NCBI GenBank assembly: GCA_902477755.1
Contig: CABSIK010000015.1
Span: 1 to 53,823, forward strand
DNA from: an uncultured Clostridia bacterium
Lineage (GTDB): Bacteria > Bacillota > Clostridia > Lachnospirales > Anaerotignaceae
Length of the DNA stretch: 53,823 nucleotides
Direction of reading: 5' to 3'
Numbering within the stretch: the stretch's first letter is position 1; each line of letters begins with the position of its first letter. The notes below the pieces were generated by a model. The model was not told the origin of the DNA. It searched no databases and was given only the letters and a program-made list of their open reading frames with translations. A program made the position numbers and the translations under genes. Positions 32,362 to 41,410 of the stretch are shown piece after piece.

Positions 32362-32802
32362 ATGCAGGGAAAAATCTGCTGTTTCTTCGGTCATCGGGAT
32401 GCCCCCGACACCCTTGCCCATGATTTGTATACTGCCGCCGAGGAGATGGTGCTGCTGGAAGGTGTCACCACTTTTCTGGTAGGGGGACACGGCAATTTTG
32501 ATTTTCTGGCAGCTCAAACCGTACGGCAATTGCGGATGGTCTATCCCCATATCCGCTTGGTGCTGGTGGCGGCTTACGCCTCTGCCCTCCGCAGTCCAAG
32601 GGTGAAGGAAGGGGGATTTGATGAGGCTTTTGTGCCGGATACGCTGGCAAAGGTGCCTTTCAAAGCTGCCATTGTTTGCCGCAACCGCTGGATGGCGGAG
32701 CAGGCGGATTTTGTCATTGCGTATGTCATCAGAGGGGAAGGCGGCGCATATGCTGCCGTGGAGTATGCCAGAAAAAAAGGGAAAAAAGTCTGTTTATTAT
32801 AG
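32362..32802 (+). CDS. SLOG-domain protein (DUF1273/YpsA-like)
   Basis: 146 residues from ATG 32362 with AGGTGA upstream; a longer frame to 32338 lacks a site. The opening KICCFFGHRDAP, then TTFLVGGHGNFDFLAAQTVRQL and a late GGAYAAVEYARKKGKKV fit the Rossmann-like SLOG superfamily that binds nucleotides or their derivatives (DprA, YpsA, LOG). The cellular role of this small version is unknown; YpsA has been tied to cell division and stress in Firmicutes. Its divergent partner is an RHH protein. Confidence 0.65.
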   Translation: MQGKICCFFGHRDAPDTLAHDLYTAAEEMVLLEGVTTFLVGGHGNFDFLAAQTVRQLRMVYPHIRLVLVAAYASALRSPRVKEGGFDEAFVPDTLAKVPFKAAIVCRNRWMAEQADFVIAYVIRGEGGAYAAVEYARKKGKKVCLL

Positions 32803-32827
32803 CAAAACAAAAAGGTATGGAACTTAG

Positions 32828-33010
32828 GGGCATCTTCATAAGAAAACAAAGAAAGCTAAAATCCTTATCATAACAAAGGATTTTAGCTTTCTTATTTTTT
32901 ATTAAGATTTTTTGTTATGTTTTCTTATGAAGACAGCCGTCGCAATTTCCCTTAAGAAATCAAGGAAAAGGAAAAATCAATGTTTTCTTAAAGGGAAGTT
33001 GCTTTTTTCC
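32828..33010 (+). repeat. Dispersed palindromic repeat, full copy
   Basis: It begins GCATCTTCATAAGAAAACAA. A hairpin with arms AAGAAAGCTAAAATCC and GGATTTTAGCTTTCTT follows, then ATGTTTTCTTATGAAGACAG, CCGTCGCAATTTCCCTTAAG, and ends TTTTCTTAAAGGGAAGTTGC. The same order of blocks occurs at 37570 and, inverted, at 40792. It fills the gap between the convergent SLOG and NSS genes. Confidence 0.8.
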
Positions 33011-33037
33011 ATACCTTTTTATAAAAAACTTTTCGCC

Positions 33038-34417
33038 TTATGCCGCGAAGAATTTGGAGTAGTAACCCATGACGAAAATGAACAGTACGATGATGGGCAG
33101 TACCCACTGGATGTAAATTTTCAGTCCTCTGGGGAATTTTAGCCCTTTGCCTGCGTTGGCTTCTGCCAAGAAGTTATCCCAGCCCCAGCCCATTTTCCAG
33201 CTGCAAAACAGTACGAAAATCAGGCTGCCCAGAGGCAGGATATTCTGGCTCACAAGGAAGTCCTCCAAATCCAGCACCGCGGTATCAGGGCCGAAGGGCT
33301 GGAAGCCGCTCCACAGGTTATAGCCCAGTACACAGGGCATGGACAGCAGAATGATGGCAATGACATTGATGATGATAACTTTCTTTCTGCTGGCCTTTGT
33401 CAGGTCTGTGGCAAAGGAAATGATGTTCTGGAACACGGCAATGACGGTGGAGAAAGACGCAAAGCACATGAACAGGAAGAACAAAGAGCCCCAGAGTCTG
33501 CCGCCGGGCATGTTGTTGAACACGTTGGGCAGTGTGACGAAAATCAGCGCGGGACCCTGACCGGGGTTTACACCGTAAGCGAAGCATGCAGGGAAGATGA
33601 TCATACCAGCCATGAACGCCACAAAGGTATCCAGAATGGTGATGAGGATGGCTTCTCCTGTGAGGGAACGAGACTTGTCGATGTAGCTGCCAAAGATGGC
33701 AATGGCGCCGATACCGATACTCAGTGTGAAGAACGCCTGACCCAGTGCCGCAAAGAGCACTTCCAAGAGACCGTATTCTTTCAATGCGCCAAAATTAGGT
33801 TTCAAGTAGAATTCCAGACCGGCTTCGCCCCCTTCCAGCAATGTGGAACGTACTGCCAGCACGATCATCAGAAGCAGAAGCATCAGCATCATGACTTTTG
33901 TGATTTTTTCTACGCCAGCCTGTAAGCCCTGTGCGCAGATGGCAAAGCAGATGAGAACAACAACTACCATAAATCCAGTCATGAGACCGGGTCTGCCCAG
34001 CATGGTGTTGAAGGCTGTGCCGATGCCCTCCGCATCCAGTCCTTCAAAACCGCCGGCAGCTGTTTTAAAGAAATAATAAAGCATCCAGCCGGCTACTGTG
34101 GTGTAGAACATCATGAGGATGTAGTTGCCGGCCATGCCGAAATATTTATACCAATGCCATTTGGTGCCTTTTGGCTCCAATACGTCCATGGCACGGGCGA
34201 TACTGCGCTGGCTGCCACGGCCCACGGAAAGTTCCGCCACCAGAATGGGAATCCCCATCAAAATTAGGAATGCGATGTAGATCAGCACAAAAGCCGCGCC
34301 GCCGTATTGTCCGGTGATGTAGGGAAATTTCCACACGTTCCCCAGCCCGATTGCGCAGCCTGCGGAAATGAGGATGAAGCCCAGTCGGGAGGAGAACCTT
34401 TCTCTTTTTTGTTCCAT
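33038..34417 (-). CDS. Sodium-dependent NSS (SNF) family transporter
   Basis: 459 residues from ATG 34417 with AGGAGG before it; longer frames upstream run into promoter sequence. About 11-12 membrane helices. The first helix pair carries the family signature SRLGFILISAGCAIGLGNVWKFPYITGQYGGAAFV, with the Na+ and substrate contacts, and later the SIGIGAIAIFGSYIDK segment. It couples Na+ entry to uptake of amino acids or related compounds. It is transcribed away from a cysteine desulfidase-like gene, and an AGCS transporter follows that gene, so import of a sulfur or small neutral amino acid is plausible. Confidence 0.92.
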   Translation of the reverse strand: MEQKRERFSSRLGFILISAGCAIGLGNVWKFPYITGQYGGAAFVLIYIAFLILMGIPILVAELSVGRGSQRSIARAMDVLEPKGTKWHWYKYFGMAGNYILMMFYTTVAGWMLYYFFKTAAGGFEGLDAEGIGTAFNTMLGRPGLMTGFMVVVVLICFAICAQGLQAGVEKITKVMMLMLLLLMIVLAVRSTLLEGGEAGLEFYLKPNFGALKEYGLLEVLFAALGQAFFTLSIGIGAIAIFGSYIDKSRSLTGEAILITILDTFVAFMAGMIIFPACFAYGVNPGQGPALIFVTLPNVFNNMPGGRLWGSLFFLFMCFASFSTVIAVFQNIISFATDLTKASRKKVIIINVIAIILLSMPCVLGYNLWSGFQPFGPDTAVLDLEDFLVSQNILPLGSLIFVLFCSWKMGWGWDNFLAEANAGKGLKFPRGLKIYIQWVLPIIVLFIFVMGYYSKFFAA

Positions 34418-34709
34418 AAATGATACCCTCCTACTTGTAAAACAATAATATTGTATAAAAATAAGTCCGCGCATTTGGTCATAATACCAGATGCGGTGAG
34501 GTCTATTATAGTAGGATGTGTAGAAAAAGACAATGAAGATTGGCAAAATGCACGATATATTATCAAAAGTGGTGTTCTTATGGGGAAAAAGGGCAGATGG
34601 TGTAAGACAAGGAATTCCTGTTTTTTCAAAGGGAAAGGGGTTCCTCTATGGCATTTTGGAGGAAATCATGTTACCCTGTTTAAAGAGAAATACAAGGGAG
34701 GAATATACC

Positions 34710-35972
34710 ATGAGAGAATTGACAGCATTACTGAAAAAAGAAATTAGCCCTGCTTTGGGTGTCACAGAAGTAGGCGCCATTGCGCTGGCTTCTGCAAGGG
34801 CGGCAGCGGCGGCTGAAGGGAATATCAAGAAAATCCATGTGGAAATGAATGGCGGTATGTACAAAAACGCCTTTTCCTGCGCCATCCCCGGCACAAAGGA
34901 ATTGGGCTGTGAAATGGCTGCCCTGTTGGGGGCTGTCTGCGGTGACTGGACACTGGGACTGGAATGTCTGAAACCGGTCACAGAAGCCGATGCAGACCGT
35001 GTAAAGACCATGGGCATTGACGTGACTACTGCCGTAGACAAATCCAAAGAAGAAATCTACATCTTGGCGGAAGTGGAAACAGACAAAGGCACAGGCAAAG
35101 CCCTTATTGAAGCCAAACACAGCAACATCACAAAGGTCTGGAAAGACGGAGAAGCGATTTTTGAAGCAGAAACAAAGGCAGCGGAAGCAGAAAAGCCTTT
35201 TCCTTTCGATACAGTGACCGTAGGGGATTTTGTGGACTATGTAAAAACAGTTCCCTCTGAAGAAATTGCCTTTTTGCAGGATATGATCGACATGAACTGC
35301 GCTCTTTCCGCAGAAGGTGCAAAAGGCGCAGGCCTTTCCATTGGCGCTACACTGGATGCTTTCCGTGCAAAAGGCGTGCTGGGGGATGATATGATTTCCC
35401 GCGCCCAGCATTTGACTACAGCGGCGATGGATGCCCGTCTGGCTGGTCTGCCTTTTCCTGCTATGAGCATTGTGGGCAGCGGTTCCCACGGCATTCTGTG
35501 CTCCATGCCTGTGGTTTCCTATGGCAGAAGCATCGGCGCAGACGAGGACACCATCCGCAGAGCTGTAGCCCTTAGTGGGCTGATCACCATTTACAGCAAA
35601 CATTACACAGGCAGACTGTCTGCTCTTTGTGGCTGTGTTTTGGGCGGCGGCAGCGGTGCGGCAGCTGGTATTGTCCTGCTCATGGGCGGCGGCGCAGCAG
35701 AAGTGGCAGCGGCTATGGATCATATGGCAGCAAACCTGACAGGGATGATCTGTGACGGCGGCAGCACTGGATGCGCTCTGAAAGCTTACGCAGGGGTACA
35801 TGCGGCATTCCTTTCTGCTATGCTTGCCATGAATGGCACAGCAATCCCTCATAATTTTGGCGTGATTGGTTCCACAGCGGAACAGACAGCCAAAAATCTG
35901 GGACGTATCAGCATGGAAGGTATGGCTCCTATGGACAGCACCATCATTTCTGTCATGCAGGAAAAACGATAA
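34710..35972 (+). CDS. UPF0597/L-cysteine desulfidase-like enzyme
   Basis: 420 residues from ATG 34710 with GGGAGGA before it; longer frames upstream to 34533 are not supported. The N-terminal helical start (LKKEISPALGVTEVGAIALASARA) and the C-terminal L-serine-dehydratase-alpha-like domain (SIVGSGSHGILCSMPVV, LSALCGCVLGGGSGAAAGIVLLMGGG, MICDGGSTGCALKAY) match the YhaM/CyuA family. The conserved Cys residues bind a 4Fe-4S cluster. The family breaks cysteine to pyruvate, sulfide and ammonia. Serine is an alternative substrate. The 292 bases before it hold the divergent promoters and no gene. Confidence 0.85.
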   Translation: MRELTALLKKEISPALGVTEVGAIALASARAAAAAEGNIKKIHVEMNGGMYKNAFSCAIPGTKELGCEMAALLGAVCGDWTLGLECLKPVTEADADRVKTMGIDVTTAVDKSKEEIYILAEVETDKGTGKALIEAKHSNITKVWKDGEAIFEAETKAAEAEKPFPFDTVTVGDFVDYVKTVPSEEIAFLQDMIDMNCALSAEGAKGAGLSIGATLDAFRAKGVLGDDMISRAQHLTTAAMDARLAGLPFPAMSIVGSGSHGILCSMPVVSYGRSIGADEDTIRRAVALSGLITIYSKHYTGRLSALCGCVLGGGSGAAAGIVLLMGGGAAEVAAAMDHMAANLTGMICDGGSTGCALKAYAGVHAAFLSAMLAMNGTAIPHNFGVIGSTAEQTAKNLGRISMEGMAPMDSTIISVMQEKR

Positions 35973-36007
35973 GACGGTAATTCGGGGAAAAAAGGGGAGA
36001 GTTTCAC

Positions 36008-37555
36008 ATGAGAGAAATATTCGATGCCGTCAATCAGGTCTTTGACTTTGTGGTACCCATTGCGGATTTTTTGTGGGGGTTCCCCACAAATTTTGACTGG
36101 TATGCGTCCATTCCCATTCTGGGGAATTTGTCCTTTGCCATTGTTATCCTCATTGGCTCTGGTATCTTTTTCAGCATCAAGACAGGTTTCATACAGGTGA
36201 CCCATTTCCGTAAGGGTCTGCGGATACTTATTGACAGAAAAACAGCGGCTGTGGGCATTACGCCGCTGGCAGCCTTCTTCCTCAGCTCTGCCATGCGTGT
36301 GGGGCCGGGGAATATCATGGGTGTCACAGGTGCCATTGCCGTTGGCGGCCCCGGTGCATTGTTCTGGATGTGGGTCAGCGCCTTTTTCGGCATGGCAACG
36401 GCATTTATGGAAGCTACACTGGCGCAGATTTTCAAAGAAAGAAAAGGCGATGAACTGGTGGGCGGTCTGCCGTTCTATGGCAAAAAGATCATGGGCAATC
36501 GTGCGTGGGTAGGCGTTTTGCTTTCCTGTATCTTCATTTTGTACGCCATGTTCTGTCTGCCTGCTCAGGCCTTCAATGTGTTTTCTTCTGTAGGATCCGT
36601 GGCGGAGATCGTCACAGGGGAAACATTCTCGCGGACATCTATGCTTTATTGCGTGACAGGCATCTTGCTCATTGGCGGCACCACATTTTTTGCCTTTGGC
36701 GGTATTCATAAAATCACAGCAGTGACAGATAAAATGGTACCCGTCATGGCAGTGATTTACTGCGGTACGGTACTGCTTATCGCTCTTTTGAATATTGGCA
36801 CCATTCCTTATTTCTTTGGTGCGGTATTTGGTGGTGCATTTACACCAGAAGCTGTTTTCGGCGGTTTCTTCGGTACAGCCCTTGCCCAGGGGGTAAAACG
36901 TGGGCTCATGTCCAATGAAGCAGGTCAGGGAACCATCACCATGTCCGCAGCCGCTTCTGACGCGGAACATCCCTGTGAACAGGGCGTGGTGCAGGCATTG
37001 GGTGTTTTTCTGGATACCATGGTGGTCTGCACATTGTCTGGCTTTATCGTGGTTATAGCGCACCTGTGGAGCGCAGACCCGGCGGCATGGGAAGGACTGA
37101 AAACCCAGCAGCTGCCCTTGTATCTGGCGTCCATCACTTCTTTGACACCGGGCAGCGGCGCCGATAGTCTGGTGACATTGCTTATCAGTGTCTGCTATGG
37201 ACTTTTCGCCTATACTTGTATTGTGGGCTTCATTATTTTTGCAGAGATTGCCGCAAACCGTATCAGCCGTAAACGTCCCTTCATTTATTTTGTGCGGATT
37301 CTGGGGGCGCTGGTGTTCATTCCCTTTGGGGTGCTGTCTGTTATGGCAGGGCTGGAGCTGGGGAATTTGTGGTATATCTCAGACCTTGGCAATATCATCA
37401 TCGTGTATTGTAACTTGCCTGTGCTTTTTGTGGGGGCGAAATACGCTTTCCGCGCCACACGGCATTTTAAGAAAAAAGACGGCACACCTTTTACTTCCGA
37501 TGTTGTGGGTATTTCCTGCGATTATTGGGATGAGAAGGCGAAAGAAAAAGGGTGA
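36008..37555 (+). CDS. AGCS alanine/glycine:cation symporter
   Basis: 515 residues, about 11 membrane helices. The family signatures are clear: SSAMRVGPGNIMGVTGAIAVGGPGALFWMWVSAFFGMATAFMEATLAQ, SNEAGQGTITMSAAASDAEHPCEQGVVQALGVFLDTMVVCTLSGF and late GVLSVMAGLELGNLW. It imports alanine, glycine or serine with Na+ or H+. It lies 35 bases after the desulfidase-like gene with GGGGAG and is probably in the same operon. Confidence 0.93.
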   Translation: MREIFDAVNQVFDFVVPIADFLWGFPTNFDWYASIPILGNLSFAIVILIGSGIFFSIKTGFIQVTHFRKGLRILIDRKTAAVGITPLAAFFLSSAMRVGPGNIMGVTGAIAVGGPGALFWMWVSAFFGMATAFMEATLAQIFKERKGDELVGGLPFYGKKIMGNRAWVGVLLSCIFILYAMFCLPAQAFNVFSSVGSVAEIVTGETFSRTSMLYCVTGILLIGGTTFFAFGGIHKITAVTDKMVPVMAVIYCGTVLLIALLNIGTIPYFFGAVFGGAFTPEAVFGGFFGTALAQGVKRGLMSNEAGQGTITMSAAASDAEHPCEQGVVQALGVFLDTMVVCTLSGFIVVIAHLWSADPAAWEGLKTQQLPLYLASITSLTPGSGADSLVTLLISVCYGLFAYTCIVGFIIFAEIAANRISRKRPFIYFVRILGALVFIPFGVLSVMAGLELGNLWYISDLGNIIIVYCNLPVLFVGAKYAFRATRHFKKKDGTPFTSDVVGISCDYWDEKAKEKG

Positions 37556-37569
37556 TCTAAGAAGGATAG

Positions 37570-37747
37570 GGGGCTTCTTCATCAGAAAACAGAGAAAGCT
37601 GAAATCTTTGCAGTACAACGGATTCCAGCTTTCTTATTCTTATGGAATTTTATTAGGCATGTTTTCTTCTGAAGGCAGCCGTCGCAGTTTCCCTTAAGAG
37701 ATCAAGAAAAAGAAAAAACAAAGTTTTCTTAATGGAAACCTGCTTTT
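37570..37747 (+). repeat. Dispersed palindromic repeat, full copy
   Basis: The same blocks as the 32828 copy in the same order: GCTTCTTCATCAGAAAACA, hairpin GAAAGCTGAAATC...GATTCCAGCTTTC, ATGTTTTCTTCTGAAGGCAG, CCGTCGCAGTTTCCCTTAAG, and TTTTCTTAATGGAAACCTGC. It lies between the AGCS gene and tRNA-Phe. Confidence 0.8.
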
Positions 37748-37813
37748 ATGCCTCCTTTTTCTTCTTCCCAGCAAGAAAAAATGAAATTTTGTATTTTTTT
37801 TTGAAATTTGGTG

Positions 37814-37842
37814 TTGACAGAACTGCAAATCTGGGTTACAAT
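37814..37842 (+). promoter_or_regulatory. Promoter of tRNA-Phe
   Basis: A perfect TTGACA and TACAAT are separated by exactly 17 bases, 24 bases before the tRNA. Confidence 0.85.
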
Positions 37843-37866
37843 GGACAAGCATCAAAGATGCGATGT

Positions 37867-37939
<73 letters not shown>

Positions 37940-38050
37940 TTTTTTTATGTACTATAATTAAATCCTACTACTACTGGAAAAAGGAAGCACGCGCTTCCTT
38001 TTTTTCCTATATAAGATTTTTTTAGAAATAAAATAGAAAGTGGTGGAGAG

Positions 38051-38413
38051 ATGAAACGCCTGGATTTGATTTTGATTGCAGGGGTATTGGTTTTAGCGGG
38101 GATTATCTATCTGGTGTTTTTGGGCAGCGCTGAGGACGGCGGCAAAGCGGTCATTACTGTGGACGGACAGGTGGTGCAGGAACTGCCTTTGGACGAAGAT
38201 ACCACCTATCAGGTGGAAACACCGGAGGGATATAATATAGTAGAAATCAAAGATGGCTGGGCGGATGTCATCGAAGCGGACTGTCGGGACGGGCTTTGTG
38301 CCGACCAGAAACGGATTCGCAAAACAGGAGAAACCATTGTCTGCCTGCCTCATAAAATGGTAGTCACCATTGAAGCAGGTACGGAAAATACAGTAGATGC
38401 GGTGGTGGGATGA
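38051..38413 (+). CDS. NusG domain II-containing protein
   Basis: 120 residues. An N-terminal membrane helix (LILIAGVLVLAGIIYLVFL) is followed by a beta-rich domain (AVITVDGQVVQELPLDEDTTYQVETPEGYNIVEIKDGWADVIEADCRDGLCADQKRI...CLPHKMVVTI) of the NusG-II (PF07009) type. Conserved Cys residues (DCRDGLC, VCLPHK) could bind metal or form a disulfide outside the cell. It is coupled to the Gx transporter gene and no longer functions as NusG. Confidence 0.85.
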   Translation: MKRLDLILIAGVLVLAGIIYLVFLGSAEDGGKAVITVDGQVVQELPLDEDTTYQVETPEGYNIVEIKDGWADVIEADCRDGLCADQKRIRKTGETIVCLPHKMVVTIEAGTENTVDAVVG

Positions 38414-38414
38414 T

Positions 38415-38906
38415 ATGAGAAGCACAAAAGTAGCACAATACGGACTTTTTGCGGCATTGGCCATCCTCATGGGCTATGTGGAAATGCTCATTCCTCTGCC
38501 TTTGTTGGTGCCGGGCATGAAGCTGGGTCTGGCAAATGTCATCATCGTCATTGTCCTGTATCATATGGATGCGAAGTCGGCGTTTTTTATTTCTCTGGTG
38601 CGTGTCCTCATGTCGGGACTGCTGTTTCAGGGCTTTGCAGGATTGCTGTACTCTCTGGCAGGCGCCCTCCTTTCTCTGGGAGTCATGGCACTTTTGAAGA
38701 AAACAGGGAAAGTCAGCATCACTGGTGTCAGCGTCATGGGCGGTGTGTTCCATAACGTGGGGCAGATCATCGTGGCGGCGGCTGTGGTGGAAAATATCAA
38801 AATGGCTTATTATCTGCCGTTTTTGCTTGTGACTGGCGTGGTGACAGGTTTTGTCATCGGTGCCGTAGCCCGTTTGGCATTGGGCTATCTGCAAAGAAGA
38901 ACCTAA
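38415..38906 (+). CDS. Gx transporter family membrane protein
   Basis: 163 residues from ATG 38415, one base after the NusG-II gene. Five to six membrane helices; the start STKVAQYGLFAALAILMGYVEMLIPLPLLVPGMKLGLANVIIVIVLY is typical of PF07456 (once called heptaprenyl diphosphate synthase component I, now Gx transporter, related to ECF S components). It pairs with the NusG-II protein in many Clostridia. The transported compound is not known. Confidence 0.85.
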   Translation: MRSTKVAQYGLFAALAILMGYVEMLIPLPLLVPGMKLGLANVIIVIVLYHMDAKSAFFISLVRVLMSGLLFQGFAGLLYSLAGALLSLGVMALLKKTGKVSITGVSVMGGVFHNVGQIIVAAAVVENIKMAYYLPFLLVTGVVTGFVIGAVARLALGYLQRRT

Positions 38907-38977
38907 GAAAGATGCCTTTTTGCAGGCAAAAAATGACGAATTTTCACAAAATCAAAAAAAATGTCTCTGCCCCCTTG

Positions 38978-39003
38978 AACAGGGGGCTTTTTAGTGCTAA
39001 AAT
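38978..39003 (+). terminator. Intrinsic terminator
   Basis: GCCCCC and GGGGGC around TTGAACA form a 6-bp GC stem followed by TTTTT. It ends the NusG-II/Gx operon. The bases to 39204 hold a second weak hairpin (AAAAGCC/GGCTTTT near 39139) and no gene. Confidence 0.85.
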
Positions 39004-39203
39004 CGTATGCAATACAAGGACAACGGCATGTTGTATACACAAAAGAGAAATCAGAAACGGAAAAAAGAAATTTCGGCAGAATCGTAAGGTAGGAAAAGAA
39101 CAGAAAAACGCGCTTTTCCTCTTTTTTTATCCAAGAAACCCAAAAGCCTCCGGGCTTTTATGATAGTCAACCATCACCCAGTATTTGAAAAGGAGAGAAG
39201 AAA

Positions 39204-40709
39204 ATGGCAACTTACTTTACAGAACCTTCCAGAACTTTCAGCGAATACCTGCTGGTACCCGGGTATTCTTCCAAAGAATGCATGGTAGATAACGTGAGTC
39301 TGAAAACACCTGTGGTAAAATTCAAAAAAGGTGAAGAACCTGCTTTGACCATGAACATTCCACTGGTTTCCGCTGTTATGCAGGCAGTATCCGATGATAA
39401 AATGGCAGTGGCTCTGGCAAAAGAAGGCGGCATTTCCTTTATCTTTGGTTCTCAGTCCATCGAAAGCCAGGCGGCTATGGTGGCAAGAGCAAAGGCTTAC
39501 AAAGCTGGTTTCGTGATCAGTGATTCCAACATCAGCCCCGAAAGCACATTGCAGGATGTGCTGAACCTGAAAGCAAGAACAGGTCACTCCACAGTAGCTG
39601 TTACCACGGATGGTACCGCACAGGGCAAACTGGTTGGTATGGTAACCAGCAGAGACTACCGTGTGAGCCGTCTGGAAAAAGACGTGAAGGTAAAAGAATT
39701 CATGACACCTCTGGATCAGCTGATCTACGCTCCTGAAGGCACAACACTGAAAGAAGCAAACGACATCATCTGGGACAACAAGATCAACCAGCTGCCCATC
39801 GTAGACCATGAAGGCAGACTGCAGTATCTGGTATTCCGTAAAGACTATGACAGCCACAAAGAAAACAAAAACGAACTGCTGGACGCACAGAAACGTTATG
39901 TGGTAGGTGCTGGTATCAATACCCGTGACTACAAAGAACGTGTACCTGCACTGGTAGAAGCAGGCGTTGACATCCTGTGCATCGACTCCTCCGAAGGTTA
40001 TTCCGAATGGCAGAAAATGACGCTGGACTGGGTAAGAGAAACTTATGGCGACACAGTCAAAATCGGCGCTGGTAACGTTGTAGACGCAGAAGGCTTCCGT
40101 TTCCTGGCTGAATGCGGCGCAGACTTCGTAAAAGTTGGTATCGGCGGCGGTTCCATCTGTATCACAAGAGAACAGAAAGGTATCGGTCGTGGTCAGGCTT
40201 CCGCAGTTATCGAAGTGGCACAGGCAAGAGATGAATACTACAAAGCAACAGGCATCTATATCCCCATCTGCTCCGACGGTGGTATCGTTTACGACTACCA
40301 CATGACACTGGCACTGGCGATGGGTGCGGACTTCATCATGCTGGGCAGATACTTCGCTCGTTTCGACGAAAGCCCTACAAACAAAGTAAACATCAACGGC
40401 AGCTACATGAAAGAGTACTGGGGCGAAGGTTCCTCCAGAGCAAGAAACTGGCAGCGTTACGACATGGGCGGCGACGCGAAACTGTCCTTCGAAGAAGGCG
40501 TTGACTCCTACGTTCCTTACGCAGGCAGCCTTCATGACAACGTAAACCTGTCTCTGAAGAAAGTAAAATCCACCATGTGCAACTGCGGCGTTCTGTCTAT
40601 CCCTGAACTGCAGGAAAAAGCAAAGATCACTGTGATTTCCACAACCAGCTTGGTAGAAGGCGGCGCACATGACGTACTGCTGAAAGATTCCAGCAAAAAC
40701 TATAAATAA
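39204..40709 (+). CDS. guaB: IMP dehydrogenase
   Basis: 501 residues with AAGGAGAG before the ATG. The TIM-barrel enzyme has NIPLVSAVMQAVSD, the two CBS domains inserted at about 95-215 (VTSRDYRVSRLEKDVKVKEFMTP...NQLPIVDHEGRLQYLVFRKD), the catalytic Cys loop GIGGGSICITREQKGIGRGQ, and the late flap region WGEGSSRARNWQRYDMGGDAKLSFEEG. It makes XMP from IMP with NAD+, the first step to GMP. It stands alone between terminators. Confidence 0.97.
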   Translation: MATYFTEPSRTFSEYLLVPGYSSKECMVDNVSLKTPVVKFKKGEEPALTMNIPLVSAVMQAVSDDKMAVALAKEGGISFIFGSQSIESQAAMVARAKAYKAGFVISDSNISPESTLQDVLNLKARTGHSTVAVTTDGTAQGKLVGMVTSRDYRVSRLEKDVKVKEFMTPLDQLIYAPEGTTLKEANDIIWDNKINQLPIVDHEGRLQYLVFRKDYDSHKENKNELLDAQKRYVVGAGINTRDYKERVPALVEAGVDILCIDSSEGYSEWQKMTLDWVRETYGDTVKIGAGNVVDAEGFRFLAECGADFVKVGIGGGSICITREQKGIGRGQASAVIEVAQARDEYYKATGIYIPICSDGGIVYDYHMTLALAMGADFIMLGRYFARFDESPTNKVNINGSYMKEYWGEGSSRARNWQRYDMGGDAKLSFEEGVDSYVPYAGSLHDNVNLSLKKVKSTMCNCGVLSIPELQEKAKITVISTTSLVEGGAHDVLLKDSSKNYK

Positions 40710-40717
40710 GATATTTT

Positions 40718-40753
40718 TGGGCAGAGAATGTGAGTTCTCTGCCCATTTTTTTC
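40718..40753 (+). terminator. Terminator of guaB
   Basis: GGGCAGAGAA and TTCTCTGCCC form a perfect 10-bp stem around TGTGAG, followed by a T-run. Confidence 0.9.
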
Positions 40754-40791
40754 TATATAATTTAAGAAGAAACCCAAAAAAGATATCTTCT

Positions 40792-40970
40792 GTAAAGTTT
40801 TCCCTTAAGAAAATATTGTTTTTCTTTATCTGATCTTTCAGGGTGAACTGCGGCGGCTGTCTTTAGAACAAAACATCTCTGATAAAATGATGATAAAAAT
40901 AAGAAAGCTGAAAATCTTTGTGATACAAAGATTTTCAGCTTTCTTTGTTTTCTGATGAAAAAGCCCCCAG
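40792..40970 (-). repeat. Dispersed palindromic repeat, full copy (reverse)
   Basis: On the minus strand it gives GGGGCTTTTTCATCAGAAAA, a perfect hairpin with arms AAGAAAGCTGAAAATCTTTG and its complement, then ATGTTTTGTTCTAAAGACAG, CCGCCGCAGTTCACCCTGAA and TTTTCTTAAGGGAAAACTTT. It lies between convergent guaB and the 41022 gene. Confidence 0.8.
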
Positions 40971-41021
40971 AGCGGAAAATGGCTTTTTTATGCTGTTTTT
41001 ATGGAGTTTGGAATAGGGAAA

Positions 41022-41255
41022 TCACCATGTTTTTCCCATCATCATGGCAATGTCCATCAGTTCTGTCACCATGGCGTAAGTTTCGTCTGGGTCTTTCAGA
41101 CGTTCTCGTGTTTCTTCGTCGCTGTCAAAGCTGGCAACCAGTTCCCCGTAGATGTTGCAGAAATCTGCCCGCCACTCCTCTTTGACGTTTTTGTATTTGC
41201 CGAGGTGATAACATACCTCGCTTAAATCCTGAAAGGTATAAGTATCGTGAATCAT
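41022..41255 (-). CDS. Small conserved-looking hypothetical protein
   Basis: 77 residues (MIHDTYTFQDLSEVCYHLGKYKNVKEEWRADFCNIYGELVASFDSDEETRERLKDP...) with AAAGGAG before the ATG. It is acidic, helical and has no signal peptide or membrane segment. Good start signals and normal codon use argue that it is real. I do not recognise the family. It follows the riboflavin operon on the same strand after about 150 bases. Confidence 0.65.
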   Translation of the reverse strand: MIHDTYTFQDLSEVCYHLGKYKNVKEEWRADFCNIYGELVASFDSDEETRERLKDPDETYAMVTELMDIAMMMGKTW

Positions 41256-41410
41256 GGCTTTCGCTCCTTTCGTTTCTCTGGCATTAGTATACCAAAAAAA
41301 GCGGAAGGGGAAAAGAGAAATTCAAGTTGTATGATACATTTTTTCAAACGGGAAAGGGGGGGGAAAACAAACTGTTTTTCCTTCAAAGACCCCTGCCATA
41401 TACCTTTTCC

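Noticed and set aside
32912..33142. Frame within the dispersed repeat
   Set aside because: It lies mostly in the repeat and its end is antisense to the NSS transporter gene.
39003..39203. Purine riboswitch before guaB
   Set aside because: The conserved loop and junction sequences are missing; only a weak hairpin near 39139 is visible.
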